Positions 1-7,925 of a stretch of 64,000 bases of DNA are shown one piece after another. The first letter of the stretch is position 1, and every line of letters begins with the position of its first letter. The stretch covers positions 62,001 to 126,000 of the forward strand of contig QCIJ01000001.1 of assembly GCA_003216755.1 (NCBI GenBank), in the 5' to 3' direction. The notes below the pieces were generated by a model that saw only the letters and a program-made list of their open reading frames with translations, had not been told where the DNA came from and made no database searches. Both the position numbers and the translations under genes were made by a program. Source of the DNA: Prochlorococcus sp. AG-402-K22. GTDB lineage: Bacteria; Cyanobacteriota; Cyanobacteriia; PCC-6307; Cyanobiaceae.

Positions 1-654
1 ACTAATTATAATTATTGAAATCTTAAGAGATGATAGATATTCTTCCAACCAGAAAATAGTATCCAAATCTAAATGATTGGTTGGTTCATCAAGTAAAAGT
101 AAATCAGGTTTTTGTAAGATTATTTTTCCAAGTGCAATTTTCATCTGCCAGCCTCCTGAAAAATTTCCAACTAATTTATCAGCATCTTCGATAGAGAAAC
201 CTAGTTGAGGCAATATTTTTTCTACATCAGATTGCATTTTATAGCCACCTAATGATTCAAATCTTGCTTGATATTTTGCGAGTTGATTTACTGATGTTTC
301 AAGTTCATCAGTATGTTTTTTTATATCTAATGATTTTAATTTTTTTTCAATTTCCAATAGTTTAAGAGCAACTATTTTTATATCTTTGAAGGAACTTTCT
401 AATTCCTCTCTCACTGAATAATTTAAATTACAATCTAACTCCTGTTTTAAATGGGCAATTTTAGGATTTCCCTCTTTGATAATCGTGCCACTTGTTTGAT
501 CTTCATCACCAATTAAGATCTTGAATTGGGTTGATTTTCCTGCACCATTGGAACCAACTAAGCCAATTTTTTCTCCTTTCTTAATCTCCCAATTAATATT
601 TTTTAAAACAACATCTGTAGAATAAATTTTGCTTACACCTTCAAATCTAATCAC
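1..654 (-). CDS. ABC-F family ATPase, 5' part (runs off window start)
   Basis: Only the first 218 codons are inside the window; the gene continues beyond base 1. Reading from a GTG at 652-654, the protein shows Walker A GSNGAGKST at about residue 36, the ABC signature SGGWQ, and Walker B followed by LDEPTNHLD. SGGWQ and the LDEPTNHLDL block are typical of duplicated ABC-F ATPases (Uup/EttA-like), which have no membrane segments and usually act on ribosomes. There is no membrane domain in the visible part. The start is the only good one, as the usual N-terminal strand (IRFEGVSKIY) begins there. Which ABC-F subfamily it belongs to cannot be decided without the second half. Confidence 0.9.
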   Translation of the reverse strand, partial: MIRFEGVSKIYSTDVVLKNINWEIKKGEKIGLVGSNGAGKSTQFKILIGDEDQTSGTIIKEGNPKIAHLKQELDCNLNYSVREELESSFKDIKIVALKLLEIEKKLKSLDIKKHTDELETSVNQLAKYQARFESLGGYKMQSDVEKILPQLGFSIEDADKLVGNFSGGWQMKIALGKIILQKPDLLLLDEPTNHLDLDTIFWLEEYLSSLKISIIIIS

Positions 655-725
655 TGTTTTAAAAATAGAATTTACAAAATCTGAGCTTATTTACTAAAAA
701 ATATTTTGTGGAATAAAATTGGATT

Positions 726-902
726 ATGAAAAGAATAGAACAAATTGTAGTAATTTTCATAGCTGCAGCTCTTGCAATTCCAAGTTATTGGTTTTTTTGG
801 ACTCTAGCTGGTGGAGGTGGCTACAACAAAAGAATAAAACCTACGACGAATCAAAATAATAATTATTCTAAACCTTACACTAAAGACCTCCTCGAGCCTT
901 AA
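726..902 (+). CDS. Small single-span membrane protein, 58 aa, unknown function
   Basis: A short ATG frame encodes 58 residues beginning MKRIEQIVVIFIAAALAIPS. Residues about 7-28 form one hydrophobic membrane span, followed by a GGGG hinge and a basic, Asn-rich tail. I do not recognise it. The gene starts 71 bases after the divergent ABC-F start, so the two likely share a promoter region. Its last 23 bases overlap the end of the convergent Nif11-like gene, which is unusual and lowers certainty. Length and composition resemble the many tiny thylakoid or plasma-membrane proteins of picocyanobacteria, but that is inference. Confidence 0.6.
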   Translation: MKRIEQIVVIFIAAALAIPSYWFFWTLAGGGGYNKRIKPTTNQNNNYSKPYTKDLLEP

Positions 903-1110
903 CTAACCACATTTTAGTTGCCTCGTCGTCAATAGTCCCCAAATATTCAATAACCTCCTCTTTCGTAACAGAAATATTTAACTCATTTCCGATATCGCAA
1001 ATTTTATCTAGGGCTTTTTTGGGATTAGTCAAAGCTGTCATAAATAAACTTTGTTTCTTTTTGGAATCGTTTGCTATTAACTTATAAAGCTTTTCAGCAT
1101 TACTAGACAT
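880..1110 (-). CDS. Nif11-like small protein, 76 aa
   Basis: The 76-residue product is helical and charged, with the spacing of the Nif11 domain: LYKLIANDSKKKQSLFMTAL, then TNPKKALDKI, then ISVTKEEVIEYL. Nif11 proteins occur both as stand-alone small proteins of unknown role and as leader peptides of modified peptides (the prochlorosin ProcA family). This one ends in ARGGL just where a leader would carry its Gly-Gly cleavage site, so no core peptide follows, and no lanthionine synthetase gene is seen nearby. I therefore read it as a stand-alone Nif11-like protein. The family call is by eye and could be wrong. It follows the 1145-1516 gene after 34 bases, suggesting co-transcription. Confidence 0.65.
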   Translation of the reverse strand: MSSNAEKLYKLIANDSKKKQSLFMTALTNPKKALDKICDIGNELNISVTKEEVIEYLGTIDDEATKMWLVKARGGL

Positions 1111-1144
1111 GTTTTTAAAATCTATTTATTAATAGACTATTACT

Positions 1145-1516
1145 TCAAGCTACATTTTGTTCATTATATTTATTAATAGACAAATCATTATCCGTATCTT
1201 TTATTTCTTTTGCTGATGCATCTGCCATACTTCTTGCATCTAAACATAATACCTTTCTTAGTTTCGCAAAATTAGCTGCATGAGAGTTTCTACCATCTTT
1301 TTGAGCATAATATTCAGACTGTTGAAGAATATGGTGAAGATGAGTTAACAAATATGGACTAATTACAGCTGATACCAACACATCACTATTTTCATTATCG
1401 TGAGAATCAGAATTAACTAATCTTTTTTTCTTTTTATCAATTATCGACCTATTAGGTGAATCAAGTTTTCTTGAATTTTTCATGGGGCAATACAAACAAT
1501 TAATTGATCCGGACAT
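1145..1516 (-). CDS. Hypothetical protein with CxxC motif, 123 aa
   Basis: Unrecognised soluble protein. The chosen ATG gives MSGSINCLYCPMKNSRKL and has AAGGA five bases upstream; a longer frame could begin at 1540 but lacks such a site. An N-terminal CLYCP pair is followed by a basic linker (DKKKKR), then an Ala- and His-rich helical part (residues about 50-105, HLHHILQQ, HAANFAKLRKVL). The CxxC could bind metal or be redox active, but there is no second pair, so zinc binding would need other ligands. It is first in a likely two-gene unit with the Nif11-like gene and divergent from the RHH regulator. Confidence 0.6.
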   Translation of the reverse strand: MSGSINCLYCPMKNSRKLDSPNRSIIDKKKKRLVNSDSHDNENSDVLVSAVISPYLLTHLHHILQQSEYYAQKDGRNSHAANFAKLRKVLCLDARSMADASAKEIKDTDNDLSINKYNEQNVA

Positions 1517-1559
1517 AATTTCCTTACTAATAATATACACAAAGATAGTATCCTTGACT

Positions 1560-1586
1560 AACTGTGTATACTAATAAGTAACAGTT
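1560..1586. promoter_or_regulatory. Inverted repeat in divergent promoter region
   Basis: AACTGT at 1560-1565 and ACAGTT at 1581-1586 are perfect inverted arms around a 15-base A/T-rich centre that includes TATACT. The repeat sits just upstream of the ribbon-helix-helix gene and between it and the divergent CxxC gene. An RHH protein commonly binds such short repeats and represses its own promoter; that link is inference. Confidence 0.35.
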
Positions 1587-1600
1587 ATCCACTTTGCCTC

Positions 1601-1909
1601 ATGGCTACCCGTCAAAATTCAACAAATGGGAAGCCTAAATCACCTAGAATTCAAGTAGTTCTTCCAGAATTAATTTGTGAGCAACTGACTAATTTAGCTA
1701 ACAATGAATCTCGGACAGTAAGTAATATGGCAAAAGTCTTAATACAAGAGGGTATAAAAAAGTATTTTGAGAAAGAAGGGAACTTTTTTGTCGCAAAAAA
1801 TAATTTAAATACAGATGAATTTAGAGATGAACTTGAAAAACAAAGCATCAAAAGATTAAAAAAAGCTCCTCAAAGGATTAGATACTATAGAAAATCTGAT
1901 TTAAGATAA
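1601..1909 (+). CDS. Ribbon-helix-helix (CopG-like) DNA-binding protein, 102 aa
   Basis: Residues about 16-55 (IQVVLPELICEQLTNLANNE, then SRTVSNMAKVLIQEGI) have the beta-strand, helix, helix pattern of an RHH/CopG/Arc-type repressor: alternating polar and hydrophobic residues in the strand and a SRTVSNMAK turn between helices. The C-terminal 40 residues are charged (KRLKKAPQRIRYYRKSD) and may contact DNA or RNA. Such proteins act as dimers on inverted repeats. No toxin partner lies beside it: the neighbours are an unknown CxxC gene (divergent) and ktrA (convergent, stop immediately after). It is likely a small transcriptional regulator rather than an antitoxin. Confidence 0.7.
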   Translation: MATRQNSTNGKPKSPRIQVVLPELICEQLTNLANNESRTVSNMAKVLIQEGIKKYFEKEGNFFVAKNNLNTDEFRDELEKQSIKRLKKAPQRIRYYRKSDLR

Positions 1910-2614
1910 TTAATTTTGAGGTAATTTCTGTAAATCTGCAGTTTTTCCCATAACTACCAAAATATTTCCCCTTTCCAAAATATATTTTGCAGGAGGATTA
2001 ACTGTTAACTCTTCAGCAGGTCCTGCTGCTAAAACGTTTACTAAATAATTTTTTCTCAAATTTAAATCTCTTAAAGATCTTCCAATAAATTCTTCTGGAA
2101 CAGTTATTTCATCTATACCAGTTTGGTTATCTAATTCCAATCTTTCGATTAGATTGGGTCTAACTAGTTCTAAACCTAATCTTTCGCCTTGCATTCTGGA
2201 AGGGAAGACAACTTTATCTGCACCTACCCTTTTTAACATCTTTTCGTGCAAATCACTCGTAGCTCTAGCTATCACTCTTTTGACTTTGCTACCCTCACTA
2301 TCCTTAGCAATAAGTGTAGTTGTTATACTTGCTTCAATGGGTTCACTTATTCCTACAACAACAGTGTTCATTTCAAGTATTCCAGATTCCTTCATAGACT
2401 CTTCATCAGTACAATCTACAACTCGTGCTTCTATCGAAGGTTCCAATTGTCTCAAATCATCAATAGCTTTTTCCGAATAATCTGCAGCCAAAACATCGGC
2501 ACCATTACTTATAAGTTCTCTACAAACGGCGGTTCCAAATCTTCCAACTCCGACAACTGCAAAAGTAAGGGCTTCTTTTTCCCTCTTTTGAGACCACTGC
2601 CACCAATCAGCCAT
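1910..2614 (-). CDS. ktrA: KtrA, regulatory NAD-binding subunit of K+ uptake
   Basis: The 234-residue protein is a TrkA/RCK family member. Residues about 15-135 form the TrkA-N Rossmann domain with GVGRFGTAVCREL as dinucleotide loop and an acidic end of the second strand (ADYSEKA). Residues about 160-234 form the TrkA-C domain (DEITVPEEFIGRSLRDLNLR). It sits at the membrane as a ring that gates KtrB in response to bound nucleotide. It is the last gene of a three-gene minus-strand unit and starts 18 bases after ktrB. Length matches known KtrA proteins. Confidence 0.92.
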   Translation of the reverse strand: MADWWQWSQKREKEALTFAVVGVGRFGTAVCRELISNGADVLAADYSEKAIDDLRQLEPSIEARVVDCTDEESMKESGILEMNTVVVGISEPIEASITTTLIAKDSEGSKVKRVIARATSDLHEKMLKRVGADKVVFPSRMQGERLGLELVRPNLIERLELDNQTGIDEITVPEEFIGRSLRDLNLRKNYLVNVLAAGPAEELTVNPPAKYILERGNILVVMGKTADLQKLPQN

Positions 2615-2632
2615 AATAAAACCCAGTCAATC

Positions 2633-4036
2633 CTAAACATAAAGATCAGCCCTAGGATAGCCAATTCTCTTTTGTCTATCTATTCTACTCTTATAAAGAG
2701 CCTGCCAAAGTGCACTTAATAGCAAAAGGATACCAAGCCTACCCACAAACATACCAACAATAAGAATAAATTGGCCAAAATGATTTAATTTTGCAGTTAA
2801 ACCAATATCAAAACCAACTGTTGCAAATGCAGATATGCAAGTGAACAGAATTTCCAAGAATGTAAAAGATTCTTTTTTAACAAAAGTATTAGTTGTACTT
2901 AACAGCATTGCCATTAAAAGAACAAAAAGTAAAGAGCCTACAGTAATTCCTACTGCCTTTAAAATGACTTTATCTGAAATTAATCTATTACTAATAATTA
3001 CATCTTTTTGACCTCTTAAAGTTGATCTAGTTGCGGCCATTAAAGCAATAAATGTAGTTGTTTTTATGCCTCCACCTGTTCCTCCAGTACTCGCTCCAAT
3101 AAACATCAGTGTCATTAATAATAAAAGACCTGTATCTGAGATAGAGTTCAATGAGATTGGATAATTTGTAAAACCTGCAGTTCTTGCACTTACTGTTTCA
3201 AAGATTGACGATATTAACTTTTCAAACAAATTTAAATCATTGAAAAATTGACTATTTAGCAATGATTCAATGATAAAGAATCCTAATGATCCGAATAATA
3301 TTAAAGACAAACTTGTTCTAATAACTAGTCTGGAATGAAGGCTCAATTTACTATAAGAAAGATTTTTTTTATTACTCCAAATATCGTCAATTACCCGCCA
3401 TCCCAGTCCACCCATAACAATTAGAAAAACAAAGACACTATTAACCAGAAAATTCGTTCTATAGTCTTGAAGACTATTAGACCATAAAGAAAAACCTGCA
3501 TTGTTATATGCAGATATGCTGTGAAAAATCGAAGTCCAAAGTCTTTCCCAATTATTTTGAATATCTACAAATCCAAATGAATATAAAACTATTGCGCCAA
3601 AAGAAATGATACAAGTTGCAGTAATAGCAATGCTTTGAAAAGTTCTACCAATTCCTCCAACTCCAAATTCATCTAAAGTTTTTCCTTTGTCTAATCTTGT
3701 TCTAAGCTTTGTCCCCTTTACAACGAAACCTTGTAAAAATGTCGTGATAGCCATTAATCCTAGACCACCAGATAAAAGCATAAAAGCCAGAAAAACTTGG
3801 CCAAAGAAATTTAAATCGACACCAATATCAATTATGGTTAGGCCAGTAACGGTTATAGCAGAAGTAGATGTAAAAAATGCTTCCCATAAACCCACCTTTG
3901 AAGATGAACATAAAGGAGAACTTAAAATTAAAGTCCCAAAAAAAATAATGAATAATCCTGTGACAATGGTAAATTGAGGTACAGATAATTTTCTGTAAAC
4001 ATCTTTTAAACTGTATAAATTACTCTTAAATTTCAC
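2633..4036 (-). CDS. ktrB: KtrB, K+ transporter membrane subunit
   Basis: This 467-residue membrane protein belongs to the Trk/Ktr/HKT family. Four pore-loop filters are visible, each with the conserved glycine: VTGL, NAGF, TAGF and TVGF. These define the fourfold M1-P-M2 architecture of a potassium (often sodium-coupled) uptake channel. The start is GTG one base after the upstream permease stop, so the two are translationally coupled. KtrA follows after 18 bases and supplies gating. Cyanobacterial KtrB works with KtrA, sometimes also with KtrE; no KtrE gene is seen here. Confidence 0.92.
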   Translation of the reverse strand: MKFKSNLYSLKDVYRKLSVPQFTIVTGLFIIFFGTLILSSPLCSSSKVGLWEAFFTSTSAITVTGLTIIDIGVDLNFFGQVFLAFMLLSGGLGLMAITTFLQGFVVKGTKLRTRLDKGKTLDEFGVGGIGRTFQSIAITATCIISFGAIVLYSFGFVDIQNNWERLWTSIFHSISAYNNAGFSLWSNSLQDYRTNFLVNSVFVFLIVMGGLGWRVIDDIWSNKKNLSYSKLSLHSRLVIRTSLSLILFGSLGFFIIESLLNSQFFNDLNLFEKLISSIFETVSARTAGFTNYPISLNSISDTGLLLLMTLMFIGASTGGTGGGIKTTTFIALMAATRSTLRGQKDVIISNRLISDKVILKAVGITVGSLLFVLLMAMLLSTTNTFVKKESFTFLEILFTCISAFATVGFDIGLTAKLNHFGQFILIVGMFVGRLGILLLLSALWQALYKSRIDRQKRIGYPRADLYV

Positions 4037-4037
4037 T

Positions 4038-5849
4038 TTATTTATAAAAATTTAAAATTATTAATGCTGGCACTGTAAATGACATTATAAGTGTTAATCC
4101 AGCTCCGTATTTTGCAATATCAAAAAATCTATATCTTCCAGGGCCGAAAACCATTAAATTTGTTTGATAACCCATTGGAGTCAAGAAAGACTGACTTGCT
4201 CCGAATAAAACAAGCATTATTAAAGCATTAGGAGAAATCCCTAAAACATTTGAAAATTCAATCGCGACAGGCAAAATCAAAGCAACAGAAGCAGCATTAC
4301 TAATAAATTGAGTAAGGATAAGGGTCGATACAAAAATTAAGACTAGTGCAAAATAAAGAGGCATTCCATTAAGAGCAAAATTGAGATTAACTGCTATTAA
4401 ATCTGCTAATCCTGTTACTTGCATAGCTACACTAAAACTTGATAATGAACCAAGCAATAAAATAACGTCTAACCTAATTGATTTTTGTATTTCTGCAGGT
4501 CGTAAACATCCAAAAGCGACCATTGCAATAACTGCTAAAAGAACTGACCCTACTAATGGAATATTGATAACCGAAGGCAAAACCACCATTCCTATAGCAA
4601 TTGCAATAGATATAGGTTTTTTTATCAAAAAAGGTAAATCATCTTCAAATTGATCTAGAATTAGCAAATCATTACTGGCTTGCAAACCCCTTATTGAATC
4701 TAACGGCGCTTGTAATAATAAAACATCCCCGGCCCTTAAAACAGCTTGTCCTAACCTTTCCTGAACAGTTTGCTGACCTCTTCTGAGTGCCAAAACTGTT
4801 GCATTGTGGCGCTGCCTAAATCTTAATTCTCTCAAACTTGCGCCAGCAAGGGTTGAGCCTGCTGGCAATAAGGCTTCAAAAGTTTTTGTACCTTCATCAT
4901 CTGAGAAAACATTAGCTCCGTCGAAAGATGTTTTATTTTCTCCTAACAGAATGGTGTGTTCTTGCTGCAGTCTAAATAAGTCTGCCCTTGTTACACGAAT
5001 TATTAATCTATCATCTGGTTCAATCTTTCTATCAGCCAAAGGAGGAAGAATAACTTTTCCATTTCGTTGCAATTCCAGAACATCAACGTCAAATCGTCTT
5101 TGCAATCTACTATTTCTGACAGATTGTCCAACTAATTCTGAAGTAGAAGGAATAGTGACTTCAGTAAAGTAAATATTCATATCCCCATTTTTAATAAACT
5201 CCTTATCTCTCCCTCTATCTGGCAAAAGCATGTCAGAAACAAGAATCATATAGGTTGTGCCTATAAGCCACACGGGAATTCCAATTGACGTCAAACTAAA
5301 TAATTCCAAAGCTCCATAACCTAATTGTTGACTAATATCACTTACAAGAAGATTGACTGAGCTACCTAATAATGTCAGAGTTCCACCTAGTAAAGTAGCA
5401 AAAGAAAGAGGTAATAAAACTTTTGATGGTGATATATTTCTCCGCTCACACCAACCTTCAATTAAAGGTAATAAAGATGCTACTACTGGAGTATTAGGTA
5501 CAATTCCAGATATTGGAGCAATCAAAAAAGCTATTAAAGAAATTAATTTTCTTGGAGTTCTAATACTTTCAGAAGAAATCAGTTCTCTTACTCTGTCTAA
5601 GGCACCACTTTTAAATAATGCAGAAGAAACTGCAAATAAACCCATAAGGGTAATTAAGGATGGGCTCCCAAATCCAGCTAAAGCTTTTTCAGGAGAAAGA
5701 ACCCCTGTAGCTATAAATATTCCAACACACAACAAACCAGTCAATTCTGGTGCAATAGTATTTTTGATAAACAAAATTATTGACATTATTAAAACAACTA
5801 CCGTTATAAACGCATGAAAATTATTACTAACTTCTGCAATTAAATTCAT
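4038..5849 (-). CDS. SLC13/DASS-type permease with two RCK_C domains
   Basis: The 603-residue protein has hydrophobic N- and C-terminal membrane halves separated by a soluble region (residues about 215-400) holding two TrkA-C/RCK_C modules (TIPSTSELVGQSVRNSRL and LPAGSTLAGASLRELRFRQR). The membrane parts carry SLC13-like re-entrant motifs such as PNTPVVASLLPLIEGW and QFISNAASVALILPVAIEF. Family members carry sulfate, dicarboxylates or related anions with sodium. Relatives in algae (SAC1/SLT) and cyanobacteria are tied to sulfate, which would fit the cysH gene 1.3 kb away, but substrate is not proved. It begins the operon with ktrBA. Confidence 0.85.
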   Translation of the reverse strand: MNLIAEVSNNFHAFITVVVLIMSIILFIKNTIAPELTGLLCVGIFIATGVLSPEKALAGFGSPSLITLMGLFAVSSALFKSGALDRVRELISSESIRTPRKLISLIAFLIAPISGIVPNTPVVASLLPLIEGWCERRNISPSKVLLPLSFATLLGGTLTLLGSSVNLLVSDISQQLGYGALELFSLTSIGIPVWLIGTTYMILVSDMLLPDRGRDKEFIKNGDMNIYFTEVTIPSTSELVGQSVRNSRLQRRFDVDVLELQRNGKVILPPLADRKIEPDDRLIIRVTRADLFRLQQEHTILLGENKTSFDGANVFSDDEGTKTFEALLPAGSTLAGASLRELRFRQRHNATVLALRRGQQTVQERLGQAVLRAGDVLLLQAPLDSIRGLQASNDLLILDQFEDDLPFLIKKPISIAIAIGMVVLPSVINIPLVGSVLLAVIAMVAFGCLRPAEIQKSIRLDVILLLGSLSSFSVAMQVTGLADLIAVNLNFALNGMPLYFALVLIFVSTLILTQFISNAASVALILPVAIEFSNVLGISPNALIMLVLFGASQSFLTPMGYQTNLMVFGPGRYRFFDIAKYGAGLTLIMSFTVPALIILNFYK

Positions 5850-5898
5850 ATGAAACTTATTTCACTCAATATACCCAAAAACAATATTTCAAAAAAGT

Positions 5899-7092
5899 TT
5901 AATTGGAATTATCTTTTTTAAGAAACTTTTTAAAAATAGATTTTTTTTGGAATATCCATGACGATGCAGATTTTAAGCTTTCCGTAATATCAGGCAACTT
6001 AGAAGCATATATAAGTCTTCTTGCTTCAAAAGCCAATTTACCAGATAAAGTAATGCCAAGCCCAGAAATTGAAGCTTCGCCTATTCCTAAGCTAATCATT
6101 TCACCATTGTCTTGAAACTCAAAAGGTAAAGGATCCTTTCCTTGAATTAATAGTTCTAGATTTTTAGCAAGATGATTTCCTTCCTGCATAGCAACCTGAG
6201 CAGTTATGGGTAAATCCTCCATTCCTTCAACAATTGAAATATCTCCAATAGCAAAACAATTGTTATTATTTTCAAGTTGAAATTTATTATTCACTAAAAT
6301 TCTGCCAAATTTTTTGGCAATTTCATCAGTTTCCAAATAAGACAAATTAGGTTTAACTCCTGCAGTCCAAATAACAATATCTTTATCCAAAGAAGTTATT
6401 CCATCCTCGCCACCAATACTAATTTTAGTTTCTGAGACTTCTTTAACCCTAGAATTTAAAAGAACATTGATTTTTCTTTTTTCTAATGCCTTCTCTGCTT
6501 GTTCTCGATTAAAAATTTTATTTCTTTTAAGAATTTCATTTGATTTTTCTATTACATTAATTTCAAATTGATCTATAAATATATCTTTAATTTTGCATGC
6601 CAATTCGATACCAGAGGGACCACCCCCAACAATGAATAACTTTTTATGAAAAGAAGTTTTTTGTAATTTTATTAAAAAAGATTTTAATTTTTTTAGATCT
6701 TGAAAATCATTAAAAAAATAACAATTTTCATCAACACCTTTTATTGAAAAACTATTTGGAATAGATCCTGTACAGATTACAAGATATTGATAACTTAATT
6801 TTAATTCATCACTAAATTCAAGAATATTTTCTTTAAAGGAAATCTTGATTAAACAATTTTTTAAAAAAGTTATACCTGCATCAGAAAAAATATTTGCAAA
6901 TTTTGGCGTAGCTTCCCACATTCTTATTTCTTTACTTAAGACTTCATACATTAAAGGTTTAAATATAAAGTTTGATTCAGAATCAACCACAAGAATCGGT
7001 AAAGAAGGATTAAGATTCTTTAAACTCAACGCAAAAGTCATACCTGCAAAACCTGCACCAACTATTACTATTGGTTTTTGTATTGATTTCAT
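5899..7092 (-). CDS. ndbB: Type II NADH dehydrogenase (NDH-2)
   Basis: This 397-residue flavoprotein oxidises NAD(P)H and reduces quinone without proton pumping. It shows the FAD loop IVGAGFAGMTFALSL near the N-terminus, a second dinucleotide loop IVGGGPSGIELACKI at about residue 160, and the second FAD motif with Asp in NCFAIGDIS at about 290. The C-terminal helix likely attaches to the membrane face. I start at the ATG at 7092 (MKSIQKPIVIVGAG); a TTG two codons earlier is less likely. It is divergent from cysH. Cyanobacteria have NdbA, NdbB and NdbC; assignment to one of these is uncertain, so the symbol is tentative. Confidence 0.82.
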   Translation of the reverse strand: MKSIQKPIVIVGAGFAGMTFALSLKNLNPSLPILVVDSESNFIFKPLMYEVLSKEIRMWEATPKFANIFSDAGITFLKNCLIKISFKENILEFSDELKLSYQYLVICTGSIPNSFSIKGVDENCYFFNDFQDLKKLKSFLIKLQKTSFHKKLFIVGGGPSGIELACKIKDIFIDQFEINVIEKSNEILKRNKIFNREQAEKALEKRKINVLLNSRVKEVSETKISIGGEDGITSLDKDIVIWTAGVKPNLSYLETDEIAKKFGRILVNNKFQLENNNNCFAIGDISIVEGMEDLPITAQVAMQEGNHLAKNLELLIQGKDPLPFEFQDNGEMISLGIGEASISGLGITLSGKLAFEARRLIYASKLPDITESLKSASSWIFQKKSIFKKFLKKDNSN

Positions 7093-7187
7093 TAGCAAAA
7101 TATTGTTATGCGTAAATGTATTATTAAACTATACGAAGAATTTTCAAATTGAGCGAAATAAAATTAAACTCATAACCAAATTGAAGA

Positions 7188-7910
7188 ATGATTGAAAACA
7201 TACATAAAGATATTCAACCTAACTTACGGAAATATAGTAAAGAGCTAGTAGATATGAAGCCTCAAGAAATGCTTACATGGGGTTATGAAAAATTTGATAA
7301 TCAATTTGCTATAACAACAAGTTTTGGAATACAGTCATCCGTCCTCTTAGATATGATCAGCAAATTATGTCTTCAAAAAAAAATCAAAATATTTTGGATT
7401 GATACAGGTTACCTACCACCAGAAACATATCATTACGCTGAAAAGCTAATTGAAGATTTATCTTTAGAAGTAGAAGTTCTACAAAGTGAATTATCTCCAG
7501 CAAGAATGGAGGCTAAATACGGAAAACTTTGGGAAACAAATAAAGAGACTGATTTGAATAAGTATCATGAATTAAGAAAGATACAACCTTTGGAAAATGG
7601 TCTAGAAAAATATAATATTTACTGCTGGGCAAGCGGTGTTAGATCAAGTCAAACAGAAAATAGAAACAAAATGAAATTCTTAGACGTAATTCGTCAAAGA
7701 CTTTCTTTAAGACCTTTATTAAATTGGACAAATAAAGATATTTTTTATTATATGGAAGAGAATAATTTACCTGACCACCCACTTTTTCTCAAAGGTTATT
7801 CAACTGTAGGTGATTGGCATTCAAGCAGTCCAGATGGCATCGAAACACATGGCAGAGATACAAGATTTGGGGGTATTAAACAAGAATGTGGAATACACAC
7901 TAATAATTAA
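7188..7910 (+). CDS. cysH: Phosphoadenylylsulfate (PAPS) reductase CysH
   Basis: The 240-residue enzyme reduces PAPS to sulfite in the cytosol for cysteine synthesis, using thioredoxin. The PP-loop nucleotide-binding fold shows TTSFGIQSSVLLDM and FWIDTGYLPPETY. The C-terminal KQECGIHTN carries the single catalytic cysteine. The paired CC and CxxC cysteines of Fe-S APS reductases are absent (only YCWASGVR is found), so it is the PAPS-specific type. coaX follows after 15 bases and is probably co-transcribed. Confidence 0.92.
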   Translation: MIENIHKDIQPNLRKYSKELVDMKPQEMLTWGYEKFDNQFAITTSFGIQSSVLLDMISKLCLQKKIKIFWIDTGYLPPETYHYAEKLIEDLSLEVEVLQSELSPARMEAKYGKLWETNKETDLNKYHELRKIQPLENGLEKYNIYCWASGVRSSQTENRNKMKFLDVIRQRLSLRPLLNWTNKDIFYYMEENNLPDHPLFLKGYSTVGDWHSSSPDGIETHGRDTRFGGIKQECGIHTNN

Positions 7911-7925
7911 ATTGATCATAAAACA

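Noticed and set aside
2246..2719. 157-codon plus-strand frame opposite ktrA/ktrB
   Set aside because: Serine- and asparagine-rich shadow of two well-supported minus-strand genes; no family resemblance.
4804..5172. 122-codon plus-strand frame inside the permease RCK region
   Set aside because: Shadow of the conserved RCK_C domains on the other strand.
5353..5817. 154-codon plus-strand frame opposite the SLC13 permease
   Set aside because: Antisense shadow; the minus-strand frame has clear membrane and RCK motifs.
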